In this document: in pieces, positions 20,601 to 30,329 of the stretch
Position numbering within the stretch: the stretch's first letter is position 1
Layout of the letters: each line of letters begins with the position of its first letter
Origin: Dromiciops gliroides
Taxonomy: Eukaryota; Chordata; Mammalia; Microbiotheria; Microbiotheriidae
Reading direction: 5' to 3'
DNA length: 64,000 bases
NCBI RefSeq assembly: GCF_019393635.1
Contig: NC_057864.1
Location: forward strand, 474,690,617-474,754,616
Translations under genes and position numbers: made by a program
Notes under the pieces: model-generated
The model's input: only the letters and a program-made list of their open reading frames with translations
Database searches by the model: none
What the model was told of the DNA's origin: nothing

Positions 20601-21355
20601 AAGTGTCTGTCTCATTTTCTGTCTCTGCCTCTGTATTTCCTTTTCCTTTCCAAGCTCTGCCCATGACAAATGGAAATCTAGCAGGCTATAGAATGTGGAG
20701 GAGACCTTAGCTATGGGTCTTGGGGATATCCCCAATGGGAAAGCCTCACTCCCATTTACATTCATAAGGGATGCAACTGCTCAGCTGTTTTTCCAATCCC
20801 CATCGCCAGTCCTGATCCAGCAAGGTAGAGACAGCATTTATTCTATCTGGATAGAGAAAAAAGCTCTTTATTTGGGGGGCACCACCAAAGCTCCTTAGAA
20901 CTTGCTGCTAATGGTACTTCACTGTGGGAAATCACCGTCCCCAAATGAAATTCCCTTGAGGAAGGAAAGAGTTCAAAGTGACAGCTGGGTTGGGTCCAAG
21001 GCAAGAAGAGGCTTATTGTTTGCTTATTGTGTTATCTTTGGGTTTGGGTGACTGGGTTCAGAGAAGTTGAATGTGATTCATTTGGGGAATTGCAACCCAG
21101 AGTTGAAGAGGGGATGGGGAGAAAGAGGGAAGAGGAAATAGAAGGGAGGAGAGGTGCCAATAAGAATGATATCAACTTGAGTTCTTTTCAGCAAGAAATG
21201 GCCTGGGAATTTTATCCATTCTTCCAGTCTTTACATTTTGTGTATAACAAGATGGTAAAAAATAAAACTCAAAGGATTGTAGTAGTCAAAAAAAATGTAT
21301 CATCCTGTGACCCAGTCGATGATGTGGCTTGGTAGAGAAATAGGGGGCACTGGAA
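20601..21355. other. No gene or clear repeat recognised
   Basis: Low repeat content. The open frame at 21027-21335 has no recognisable domain and no splice context that supports it. Confidence 0.4.
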
Positions 21356-21359
21356 GGTA

Positions 21360-21610
21360 ATAATTAGGTGTGGGCAGAACCAGGAGTGATGGGAGGAATT
21401 TGCCAAAAAGTAAATTTAAGTTTGATAGCAAGAAAAAAAAAGTCCTAATAATTTAGTGCTGCCCCAATCTAAAAGACTGCCTCAAGAGTTAGTGGGTTCC
21501 CTCTCCTTGGAGGTCTTCAAGCAAGGTGTGAATTAGAGGGTTGAATTGGTTGAACTAGATTGACTTGAGGTCTCTTCCCACTCTAGATGTTAAGATTCTG
21601 TCTTTCATTA
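21360..21610 (+). repeat. CR1/L3-type LINE 3' end
   Basis: Contains cagaaccaggagtgatggga, agtgggttccctctccttgg, aggtcttcaagcaaggtgtg and the end gaggtctcttcccactctag followed by aagattctgt. Confidence 0.78.
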
Positions 21611-21897
21611 TTATACATAAGATGGGTTGTACAAAGCACGGGCAGATATTTTCTGTATGCTTCCTGTCAACCATGTTTGTTCATTCTTGTTCTTTTCCCC
21701 TATCTGAAATCCCAGATAGGGAGATGCTAGGGATTAACTAGCAAATCAAATAGGAAAAAATAAAACCAAGTATGACATATACTTCCAGTCAACCTTTAGG
21801 AGTTTGCTACTGGCCGTGTGTGATTTTTCAGTGAAGGGCTTGCACTGTACAAGGCTATCTTCTCTGTATCTATCTTGTTTGAATTAATTTTTGTATG

Positions 21898-21928
21898 TAT
21901 ATACATATATATATATATATATATATGA
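21898..21928. repeat. (AT)n microsatellite
   Basis: An alternating tatata run interrupted by a few C and G bases. Confidence 0.9.
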
Positions 21929-21944
21929 TCTCCACAGGAAGTGT

Positions 21945-22030
21945 TTTTGCTTTTTCTTCTCTCCAGCACTGGACACAGTGCTTGGCACATAGTAAATGTT
22001 TAATAACTGTTTGTTGATTTATTAAAGATG
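21945..22030 (+). repeat. L2 3' end
   Basis: Contains ctccagcactggacacagtg, cttggcacatagtaaatgtt and taataactgtttgttgattt. Confidence 0.7.
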
Positions 22031-22039
22031 TCTTTAAAT

Positions 22040-22488
22040 CTCTGCTGAGCTGGAAGTGCTCAGCAGACACAGGATTATCAAGAGCTCTCTTCCTTTCCCA
22101 CCGTGAATCATGTAATCTGGTTCTAGCTGGGTCCCCAGAGTTGGGTGGGGTGAGGGGCAATTGCCCTGTCTCCCACCTGGCCTCCATGCAGTCAATTCAT
22201 GGCTGCCCCTACCTTTATCGTGTTTGTTCTTTCCCTGTTTTAGTAAAACTGACATGCCAATGGGCACATGTACAGGACTGGCAGTGACTTTGCAAACTCC
22301 AGAACATCTGAAAGATGGCTTGGAAGTCTTCTCATTCCAAAGTATGGTGTTCCCATAATAGTGATGGATGGTGGCAGGAGTTTCTGTATCAGTGAAGGTG
22401 GCCACCAACAAAAGAACTGGCCCAAGTTTGGCCCATGCTATCAGCAGAGGAGTTGTGGGAGTGGTTGGACAGGTCAATGCTGAGGTGA
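22040..22488. other. Unidentified non-repetitive segment
   Basis: Neither strand gives a frame I recognise. The reverse strand is open for about 188 codons over 22034-22600 but runs through an AT repeat and has no domain pattern. A retrocopy or old retroelement is possible; I assign no function. Confidence 0.3.
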
Positions 22489-22536
22489 AATATATATACA
22501 TATATGTATATATGTGTATACATACACATATATAAG
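22489..22536. repeat. AT/GT alternating tract with 13-bp inverted repeat
   Basis: Positions 22507-22519 (tatatatgtgtat) and 22522-22534 (atacacatatata) form inverted arms around a 2-nt spacer within simple sequence. Confidence 0.85.
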
Positions 22537-22630
22537 CAACACCTAACCAACAGTATTGCAAAACTTGTTTATGTTCTGATGAGGCTAAAATGCCTCTCAC
22601 TTTATTATTATTATTGTACTTATAAATTAT

Positions 22631-22925
22631 CCTATTAATTCTATAAATATGTGCTATAATTCTTCCATGCTTAGCTATAACCCTGGCTATAAGCTCCTGA
22701 ATCCTGAAAAACCTGTTAATTCTGTAAATGTGTGCTAAGATTCAGCCATGTTTAGTTGTAACTCTGGCTATAAGCTCCTGAATCCTGTTGAACCTGTTAA
22801 TTCTGCAACTATGAGCTATGATTCTGCCATGTTTATCTGTAACTCTAGTGATAAGTTAGTTCCTGAATCCTGTTAAACCTGTTAATTCTGCAAATGTCTG
22901 CTGTAATTCTTCCATGTTTAACATT
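22631..22925 (+). repeat. Tandem repeat, 81-bp unit, about 3.6 copies
   Basis: Units begin cct(a/g)ttaattct at 22631, 22712, 22793 and 22878, giving periods of 81, 81 and 85 bp. Shared landmarks in each unit are a gtgcta-type run, ccatgtttag and ctcctgaatcctg. The third unit has a 4-bp insertion and the fourth stops near 22925. No known family comes to mind; a satellite or LTR-internal repeat are both possible. Confidence 0.9.
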
Positions 22926-23042
22926 TGTTTCTGTATATTAATAAATTACCTGTTCAAACCCCAAAAGAAATGAGTATACTAATCTCTCTACCACATTGGA
23001 CCTGCCTACAGCCAACAGATAAAATAATAAAGAAATGAAGTC

Positions 23043-23250
23043 AGGGCAGCTAGGTGGGGCTGTAGTGAATAAAGGACAGGCCCTGGATTCAGGAGGACCT
23101 GAGTTCAAATCCAGCCTCGGACACTTGACACTTACTAGCTGTGTGACCCTGGGCAAGTCACTTAACCCTCATTGCCCTCCCAATAAATAAATAAATAAAC
23201 AAACAAATAAATAAATAAGTAAATGAATGAATAAATAAATAGAAAGAAAG
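23043..23250 (+). repeat. Short SINE with 14-bp target-site duplication
   Basis: The head is altered (gtggggctgtagtgaataaa). The tail is a long AAAT/AAAC/GAAA mixture from about 23182. The duplication aaagaaatgaagtc is at 23029-23042 and 23251-23264. Confidence 0.93.
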
Positions 23251-23264
23251 AAAGAAATGAAGTC

Positions 23265-24221
23265 TTCAATGTTGATGTTTGGAATTAGCCATGATTATAT
23301 CTCTGATGCCACTAGCTGTCCCTAATCAAGTAAAATGTGGAGGGAGGCAACCAGGAGAGTTGACAAGGATCCTATAACAATAGCCTGCAGGAATAGCTGC
23401 ATCAAAAGCTCACCAATGGATCAAGGGCTTCCAATGGCTATCAGCAACCCCAAAGCATGAATCTCCTCCTACTAAGGTAGGATAGAGTATATTCCAGACC
23501 ACCATTTCCCTGTAACTATCCCTTCTAACTGCATCAGTAGGGACCTCAAGAGGTATGGGGATGGGAGCAGGAAAGGGAGAAGGGAGTATTACCTTAGATC
23601 CAGGACAATTTGCCTTTCCAGATACTGCCCCATACATACTCCACCCCCTGCCCCCCACAAAAAAATCATAGGAGCAATAAGGGCAAAACATAATAAAACA
23701 ATAATTTATCCTACAAATAATGAGTAAATCAAATAAAAATGGACTAAATACAACATATTCTTCAATCTAGGAGAAGTAAGGAATAATACTCCTAGGGACT
23801 ATTAACTGAAGCAACAAAAAGCAGAATAAATTAGCAAAGATCAATAACAATGAAATCAACAATTAAGTTGTTTATCAGAAAAAAGTTTTAAAGCATATTT
23901 CAATTATTTCAAAGCAGGATTTTTTTTTAAGCAGGCTTGGTAGATAAATCAGGAAGACAGTGGGATTTCAGGAAATAACAAAAGTGGGAGGAGGAGTTAA
24001 GGAAAGAATAGAAGCTATATTTTATTGGAGAAATAATTATAGAAAATTTCTCAGTGGTCAAAACTAGCTAATACTCAAAAACTGGAAAAGGATTCACAAG
24101 AACCAACCACAAATAAACCCAAAATTTAAATCTGCAAATTATAATTATCAAACTTCCAAATTCCAAGTAATTATTCAAATTTTGAGAAAGAAAAAAATTA
24201 CTTATCCCCAAATCCCCCATT
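23265..24221. other. A-rich unassigned sequence
   Basis: Positions 23690-24220 are A-rich on the plus strand and resemble degraded LINE text, but I cannot place them in a domain. No gene seen. Confidence 0.4.
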
Positions 24222-24237
24222 AGAATTTCTTCACATT

Positions 24238-24393
24238 GGGGCAGCTAGGTGGTGCAGTGGATAGAGCACCGGCCCTGGAGTCAGGAGTACCTGAGTTCAA
24301 ATCCGACCTCAGACACGTAACACTTACTAGCTGTGTGACCCTGGGCAAGTCACTTAACCCCAATTGCCTCACTTAAAAAAAAAAGGCAAAAAA
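24238..24393 (+). repeat. Short SINE with 16-bp target-site duplication
   Basis: Full-length. The duplication agaatttcttcacatt is at 24222-24237 and 24394-24409. Confidence 0.95.
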
Positions 24394-24430
24394 AGAATTT
24401 CTTCACATTAAAATCTTCAATGATTTTTCT

Positions 24431-24582
24431 TTTTTTCTTTTTTTTTTGCAGGGTAATGAGGGTTAAGTGACTTGCCCAGGGTCACACAGCTAGTAAGTGT
24501 CAAGTGTCTGAGGCTGGATTTGAACTCAGGTCCTCCTGAATCCAAGGCCAGTGCTTTATCCTCTGTACCACCTAGCTGCCCC
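24431..24582 (-). repeat. Short SINE, reverse, with target-site duplication
   Basis: T-rich start and head end cacctagctgcccc. The duplication ttcaatgatttttc brackets it at about 24417-24430 and 24583-24596. It lies just 20 bp from the forward SINE upstream, forming an inverted pair. Confidence 0.94.
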
Positions 24583-24599
24583 TTCAATGATTTTTCAAT

Positions 24600-24918
24600 G
24601 CATTTGGAATTTCAATGATGCAGGTGTTAGTTACCTCCAACCATACAGGCCATAACTCATCCAAGTCTTCTCATCCTTTGAAATTCACCCATGTCTTCCA
24701 ATAAGCCTTTGAAGGCAGTCCATCCACTCTACTATGGGTCTCCCTCTAGATCTCTTGACATGACTTCATATGGTATGGATACCAATAGAGCATGCAGACT
24801 GGCCACTGGCCATCCCTCATTCTCACTCCATAACCAACCCACCTTCTGCTCCAATCATATATTTCTTTATCATTTAAAGACCCAAGTGTAGTCCAATTTA
24901 TTATTGAAATAGTAGTAG
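24600..24918. other. No gene or named repeat recognised
   Basis: Contains cccatgtcttccaataagcc and ctagatctcttgacatgact. It may be old transposon text but I cannot name it. Confidence 0.35.
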
Positions 24919-25066
24919 AGGGCAGCTAGGTGGCACAGTGAATAAAGCAGCAGCCCTGGATTCAGGAGGACCTGAGTTCAAATCCTGCCTCAGACACTTG
25001 ACCCTTACTAGATGTTTGACCTTGGGCAAGTCACTTAACCCTCATTGCCCCACAAAAAAAAAAAAA
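24919..25066 (+). repeat. Short SINE directly upstream of the RPL38 retrocopy
   Basis: Full-length with poly(A) at 25053-25066. It ends about 18 bp before the presumed start of the retrocopy. Confidence 0.92.
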
Positions 25067-25084
25067 TTTAAATACAGGCTTTTG

Positions 25085-25420
25085 ATGAGTATCACTCCCG
25101 TGGCTCAGTCTCTCAGACCCTGTGCTGCCCCCTTGTCCACTACCATGCCCCCCAAAATTGAGGAAATAAAAGACTTCTTGCTCACAGCCAGAAGAAAGGA
25201 TGCCAAATCTGTCCAGATCAAGAAAAACAAGGACAATGTGCAGTTTAAGGTTTGTTGCAGCAAGTACCTGTACACCTTGGACATCACGGACAAAGAGAAG
25301 GCAGACAAATTTAAACAGTCCTTGTCTCCTGGTTTGGCTGTGAAGGAGCTGAAGTGAAGGAATCATTTAATGTTCCACCAGTATTAAAATGTAAAAAAAA
25401 AAAGAAAAAAGAAAAAAATG
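25085..25420 (+). pseudogene. RPL38: Processed RPL38 retrocopy, ORF intact
   Basis: The open frame 25145-25357 encodes 70 residues, the full length of ribosomal protein L38, a small 60S-subunit protein. It starts [20 protein letters not shown] and ends GLAVKELK. Compared with the human protein as I recall it, nine residues differ (R3P, K24Q, K33Q, R37C, R40K, V46D, E54D, L56F, P61S). Several of these are charge changes in a protein under strong constraint. There are no introns. An attaaa signal at 25383-25388 precedes an A-rich tail (25393-25418), and ggcttttg at 25077-25084 and 25421-25428 may be a short target-site duplication. These are the marks of an L1-mediated cDNA insertion. No promoter is evident, so it is probably a pseudogene, though the uninterrupted frame leaves expression possible. 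Confidence 0.9.
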
Positions 25421-25429
25421 GGCTTTTGG

Positions 25430-26115
25430 CTCAGGAAAAGGCTTAGGGTCATCAAAAGACTCTTCAGTTTCCTAAAGATAATCCAACCTTTTCTTCTCTT
25501 CCTCCTCCTATCCAACTCTGGCCTAATTTACTCTGCCAAAATTACAGGGACTCATGGACCTGCTCTGTGTTTTCCATTCAACTGTAGAGCACAGTCTGGA
25601 CAATAGGTGTTCTTCCTCCATTTAGATGTTCATTCACTAATTAATAGGCACCTGACTCTCAACTCTTCTCACCACCTCAACTTCACTGAATTCTGTAGCT
25701 GGATTCCCTTTCTCCATTACAATTTTGCATGATCTTCTGCCCTAAGACTTCACTGCTGATGTGGGCAATGGGGAAAGATTAATCCCCTCTCTCTTTTCTT
25801 GTACTCTCCAAGAGTCACAAGGGAAGAGGTGAACTCTCAAGATCTAGGTTCTTCCTCCATAATTCTTTTCTCCATAGCTTTTTGGAAATCATGTCAAGGA
25901 GGGTGTGGAGAAATATGCAGAAAGGCAGGTCTAGTGTATTTGCCAATCTTCCAAATTTCTTGGAACTTTTGTGTGCAAATGGACTACACAAGAGCTGAAA
26001 AAGGCACACTCTTACATCTCATTGCTTCTATTACCTGTCTAGCTTACAGGGTTGCTATGAGGATTAAATAAGATAACACATGTAATATATTCTCTATGAG
26101 GTACAACCAAAGTGA
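25430..26115. other. No gene recognised
   Basis: Mostly unique text. A MIR-like 3' end (cttacagggttgctatgagg, attaaataagataacacatg) lies at 26040-26095. Confidence 0.45.
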
Positions 26116-26119
26116 TTTT

Positions 26120-26370
26120 GGCAGCAGAGTCATTTAAACACAAACTTTTTTTAACCAGAAAGAAAAGATAAATTATCGAAATTGGAAATTAAATTAGATA
26201 GGTCACCATAAATATCAAAATAAATTGAGAATATCATCAAAGAATATTACACATAGCTCTATGCAAATAAATTAGAGAATTTAAATGAGGGATGATTATT
26301 TGCAAAGACATAAATTACCCAAACTGATGCTACATGAAATTAAAAACTTAATAGCACAATCTCTAATGAA
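26120..26370 (+). pseudogene. L1 ORF2 remnant (region before the reverse transcriptase)
   Basis: The frames give a broken EYYT-LYANKLENLN stretch around 26243-26285. This is the conserved L1 segment upstream of the polymerase core. Stops and frameshifts are frequent, so it is dead. Confidence 0.65.
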
Positions 26371-26374
26371 ATAT

Positions 26375-26700
26375 TTGTTTATATGCCCTCTTGCTGATTT
26401 TATTGGTTCCCCTGTGTTCAATTATCATCTCAATACAAATGACTCCCTAATCTCTATAGCAAGCCTCTTTTCTCTCCCGAGTCCTAGTCCCATGTCACTA
26501 GCTGCCTATTGGACATCTCCAACTCTATGCCTTATAGGTTTCTCAAACTCAGTGTGTCCAAAATAAAACTCATTATCTTCCTTTCTAAGTTCATCTCTCC
26601 TCCAGATTTCCTTCTTTGTATCAAGAACATCAATGTATTTCCTGGCATCTCAATTGCCAACCTCAGAGTCATCTTTGACACTTTCCTGTTTGCAGGAAAC
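26375..26700 (+). pseudogene. L2 ORF2 reverse-transcriptase C-terminal remnant
   Basis: The frame from 26509 reads MDISNSMPYRFLKLSVSKIK, then IANLRVIFDTFL. This matches the CR1/L2-clade pattern DIxxWMxxxxLKLNxxKTE followed by LGVxxDSxL. The preceding caattatcatctcaatacaa is the upstream L2 polymerase text. It is diverged and inactive. Confidence 0.7.
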
Positions 26701-26724
26701 AAGACAAAACATTTATCTTCTTAA

Positions 26725-26825
26725 ATAAAATCAATAAAGGCCCAAGGAAAATGTATTTAAAAGCAAATCCTTTTTACAATTGCCACCAAAAATATTAAAT
26801 ACTTGGAAATGAACCAGTGTGCATA
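26725..26825 (+). pseudogene. L1 ORF2 remnant, later segment
   Basis: aatcctttttacaattgcca and aatacttggaaatgaacc give NPFYNCHQKY then ILGNEP in one frame, the L1 motif around PFTIATKRIKYLG. Together with 26120-26370 it brackets the L2 remnant. Confidence 0.6.
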
Positions 26826-26839
26826 GGCATGTGACTTTT

Positions 26840-27080
26840 ATTAGGATTACTCTAAGACTCTGGAGTCAACAAAGTGTTTTATGTATATTTATTTGATCCA
26901 CAGCATGCATGCACACACCATCAAGGCAGGTACTAAAAGTATGATCATTATACCCATTTTGCAGATGAGGAAACTCAAACTTAGAAAGGTTATTTGTCCA
27001 TGATCACACAACTATCAATTAGCAGAGGCAGGATTGAAACTTGACTCTGAGTCTTTGAATTATACCACACTGCCTCTGAT
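26840..27080 (-). repeat. MIR SINE
   Basis: Contains atgtatatttatttgatcca, gcagatgaggaaactcaaac, gtccatgatcacacaactat and tataccacactgcctctg, in reverse order. Confidence 0.75.
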
Positions 27081-27355
27081 TGACAGAAATAAGAAAATTT
27101 AAATAACCAGTTTCCTTCAAGACTCAGTCCAAGTACCACCTTCTCCACATGTCCCTTACTGCTGGCAGCATCCCTCCCAAGTTCCCTTGTTTTATATTTG
27201 CATTCTAGATATTCATATGTGTCCATGTTGTCTCAACTATTAGAATGCAAGCTCCTTGAGGACATAGATTGGGTTGGTTTTGTCTTTGTGCAGTCAGCAC
27301 CTAGGATAGTTCCGGGCACACAGTATGCTTGATATTTGTTGATTGAGGAACTGTT
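27081..27355 (+). repeat. L2 LINE 3' end
   Basis: Contains ttcaagactcagtccaagta, ttagaatgcaagctccttga, gcagtcagcacctaggatag and tgatatttgttgattgagg. Confidence 0.8.
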
Positions 27356-27373
27356 GTTCCTCATTATAGAAAC

Positions 27374-27592
27374 CTTAGATCAGGAATTCTTAATCTGTTT
27401 GTTTGTTTGTTTGTTTCCTATATCCCTTTGGCAGTCTGGTAAAGCCTATGGACCCAACTTTTCCCAAATTGGGTTTTTAAAAGCGAATAATAAAACACGC
27501 AAGACTATAAAAGAAATGTATTGAAATATGGTGATCAAAAAAAATTTAATCTAAATTCATAGGCCCCGGGTTAAGAAACCTAATGGTATACT
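27374..27592. mobile_element. DNA transposon remnant with ttcttaat / ttaagaaa ends
   Basis: The left end aggaattcttaatctg and right end ggttaagaaacct are imperfect inverted repeats. The interior (ggcagtctggtaaagcctat) is shared with the element at 54008. Confidence 0.55.
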
Positions 27593-27599
27593 AAACATA

Positions 27600-28370
27600 A
27601 CAACATTCCCCAAATTAATTTATAGAAATAATGCATTATTCGTTGAGGCCCCTCTGTTGCTAATATAAGGAATTATGGGAGTCCACAGGGTGGGTAGGAG
27701 ACACAGAAAAATGCTTGTGTATAAGACAACCCTCATCAGAAGAGACATTGTGCATACAAATTAGCCATCACCCATAACACCAGAGCCCCATTCCTAAACC
27801 CCACTGCAACTGACTACCGGATGTTTGACATCTGCCTGGATTCCTTGTTTCTCTCTCTGGATCCCCCTTGAATCCTGACCTGATTCTGTGATTCCTGCTG
27901 TAAATTGTTTCTGAATCTCTTTTGAATGGGTCATACTCTTCAGATTCTTCCTTGTCAGACTCAAATCTCCTCCCCTCTTCCTTCTCCCTTCCTTTGTGTG
28001 TGTGTGTGTTTTGTTTTATTTTGGTTTGTTTTGTTTTTGTCTCCCTTCCTTTTGAGGTAGAAGTCCTGGTACGATTTGTCTCCTTGGAAGGTCTCCATCT
28101 GCCAAATCCTGTGGCCCCTTCTTCTCTGCTCCAATATCAATTAAGATGCCAGGAGTGTTTCAGTTTTAACTGAACTGGATAAAATCACAAGAGAAATTAC
28201 ATAGAAAAGTAAAAAGGAAAGAATAAAAAGAAACATTTGTGAAGGGGAGGGGAACTAATGAAAGTAAATTTGCCTTCCCAGGCTTTAAAAAAAAAAGATA
28301 AACTAAATATTAAAACTATCTAGAACCAGGTTAATAATAATAGAAAACTAACCTATTTGATAGTCTGGAA
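27600..28370. other. No gene recognised
   Basis: Unique-looking sequence with a short TG and GTTTT run at 27995-28035. No reliable exon. Confidence 0.45.
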
Positions 28371-28374
28371 ATAC

Positions 28375-28590
28375 TAGAAGTAGATCCAAAGACACGTACT
28401 AACTGTATGACCCTGGGCAAGTCACTTACTTTCTCTCAGCTTCAGTTTCCTCAGTAGTAAAATGAGGATAATGATAACAACTTTCTCACAAAGTTGTTGT
28501 GAGGATCAAATGAGATAATATTTGTGAAGTGCCTGGCACATAGCAGGTGCTACATAAATGCTTCTTCCTTTCCCCTTCCTTTAATCACAC
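28375..28590 (+). repeat. MIR SINE
   Basis: Contains ctgtatgaccctgggcaagt, cagtttcctcagtagtaaaa, gaggatcaaatgagataata and cctggcacatagcaggtgct. Confidence 0.8.
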
Positions 28591-28692
28591 ATTAGCCAGT
28601 TTTGCCTGATCGTTTTAGGAAAATGAACTTCGTATATATAGGGGGAGAGGAAGAGGTAGGGTTATCTGGGTACTGGTTAGAAAATGTCTGCT

Positions 28693-28850
28693 GGGGCAGC
28701 TAGGTGGCACAGTGGATAGAGCACTGGCCCTGGATTCAGGAGAACCTGAGTTCAAATCCAGCCTCAGACACTTGACACTTCCTAGCTGTGTGACCCTGGG
28801 CAAGTCAGTTAACCCCAGTTGCCTCACACTCCCCAAAAAAGGCGGGGAAG
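28693..28850 (+). repeat. Short SINE with 13-bp target-site duplication
   Basis: Full-length head. The tail ends ccccaaaaaaggcgggg. The duplication gaaaatgtctgct is at 28680-28692 and 28851-28863. Confidence 0.94.
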
Positions 28851-29002
28851 GAAAATGTCTGCTATGTCTAAAGCAAATATATACACATGGAAAAGTGGAA
28901 TCCCATCACCACTCCAATTTAACAATCTGTCGATCAACAGAGTAAGCTGAGTATTAAAGAATTTTGCTTTAACCTCATCATTATATGTGGACAAGTTCTT
29001 GT

Positions 29003-29113
29003 TTGTTTGTTTGTTTTTGTGGGGCAATGAAGGTTAAGTGACTTGAGGCTGGATTTTAACTCAGGTCCTCCTGAATCCAGGGTCAATATCTACCGCACCA
29101 CCTAGCTGTCCCT
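29003..29113 (-). repeat. Internally deleted short SINE, reverse
   Basis: A TTTG-run tail precedes gtggggcaatgaaggttaag. The middle is lost, so ttgaggctggattttaactc follows at once. It ends caccacctagctgtccc. Traces of ggacaagttctt at 28989 and 29114 mark the duplication. Confidence 0.85.
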
Positions 29114-29119
29114 GGACAA

Positions 29120-30037
29120 GTTCTTAATCAGTTTGAAAGATTCCTAGGAAACATTTTGTGATTGTCTTAGAAGCTCTAGACACACCTCTTGAGCTACTTA
29201 TAAAATGAGCAATCATCTAGCAGAAAGTTCATTCCAACAGCAAAGTAGTATCCTGTTTGGGGGGTGGGGGGGATCTCCCAAGTTCAGAGATCCAGTTTCA
29301 CTTTGAGCCAAGCCCTTGAGAGATTACTCTGGAAGAGGCAAAAGGCTCTTTGTTTCTCTCCTTCTTGACCACCGACTATGTTATCTGAGAGACTGCACCT
29401 GTAGCAGACAAGGCATCCAGGGGACACAAATGGATACAGAGATATCCATCTGAGGGAAGAAGCAGCTTCAAGGAGTATCAGAGAAAAATGCTGGCTATGT
29501 CAATCAATCAATCAATCAACATTTATTAAGTGTCTACCATGTACCAGGCACTGTGCTGTTTGACCATGTACCCAAGAAAGGATTTCTGATAGCCAAGAAT
29601 TATGGGTTTACCCCTTAGTCATACATATTCTTTGCATGTGTGCCTATTATAATTGTGCTCTTCCACTCTTTCCCTAGAGTTTTGTGGAACTACTAGGATG
29701 GTCTAATCCAGACTTGGGGAAGAGGGGAGATTGATGAGGAGGATGTTTGTACCTACTATTTTTCTTATGCTTTCTTAGTAAATTTTTTTTTCTAAAAGCT
29801 AATTAAGTCTAACTGGCTGTGTGTCAATGGAATCACACCAATGGGGGCTTTTGAGTGATAGTATTTGAAATCTAAGCCTCCAGGGGATCCCTAGAACCAT
29901 GAGAGTAGAAGTCAGCCACCTTATAGAGACCCATCAATGTGAATGGGAACTGAGGAAATAGCCCCAGGAAAGGGGGGAAGGAAGGAAGGGAAGGAGGGTG
30001 GGAAAGGTTTATTGAAAGTCAAATAACCACATTGACA
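29120..30037. other. Mostly unique sequence with an L2-like end at 29496-29565
   Basis: A TCAA run at 29500-29517 leads into catttattaagtgtctacca and gtaccaggcactgtgctg, the reverse L2 terminus. No gene seen in the rest. Confidence 0.5.
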
Positions 30038-30055
30038 AAAAGAAGAGGCATTCTT

Positions 30056-30099
30056 TTTTTTTTTTTTTAGTGAGGCAATTATGGCCAAGTGACCTGCCC
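30056..30099 (-). repeat. Very short 5'-truncated SINE with 18-bp target-site duplication
   Basis: Only the last about 30 bp of the SINE plus its T-tail are present (gtgaggcaattatggccaag). The duplication aaaagaagaggcattctt is exact at 30038-30055 and 30100-30117, which proves a discrete retrotransposition. Confidence 0.92.
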
Positions 30100-30329
30100 A
30101 AAAGAAGAGGCATTCTTGATCGGCTAAAGAAAGAGAAAATTATTTTGGGGAAAAGACTAGGGTAAAGAGAGAAGCAATACATCCCTCCTGCTTAGACCCA
30201 AAGATGCTATTACACACTTGAGGGAGTGAAAAGCTCAAAAGGCAAGCTGTCCCCAAACCAATAACCCACAAGGTGGGCTTTAATGAGTCATCAAGTCAAT
30301 ACAACAACATCTGTACTGGGTCCATTTTT

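Noticed and set aside
22034-22600. A 188-codon reverse frame as a gene
   Set aside because: It runs through an AT dinucleotide tract and has no recognisable domain.
22631-22925. CRISPR or integron-like array
   Set aside because: Four direct 81-85 bp tandem units with no spacers, in vertebrate DNA.
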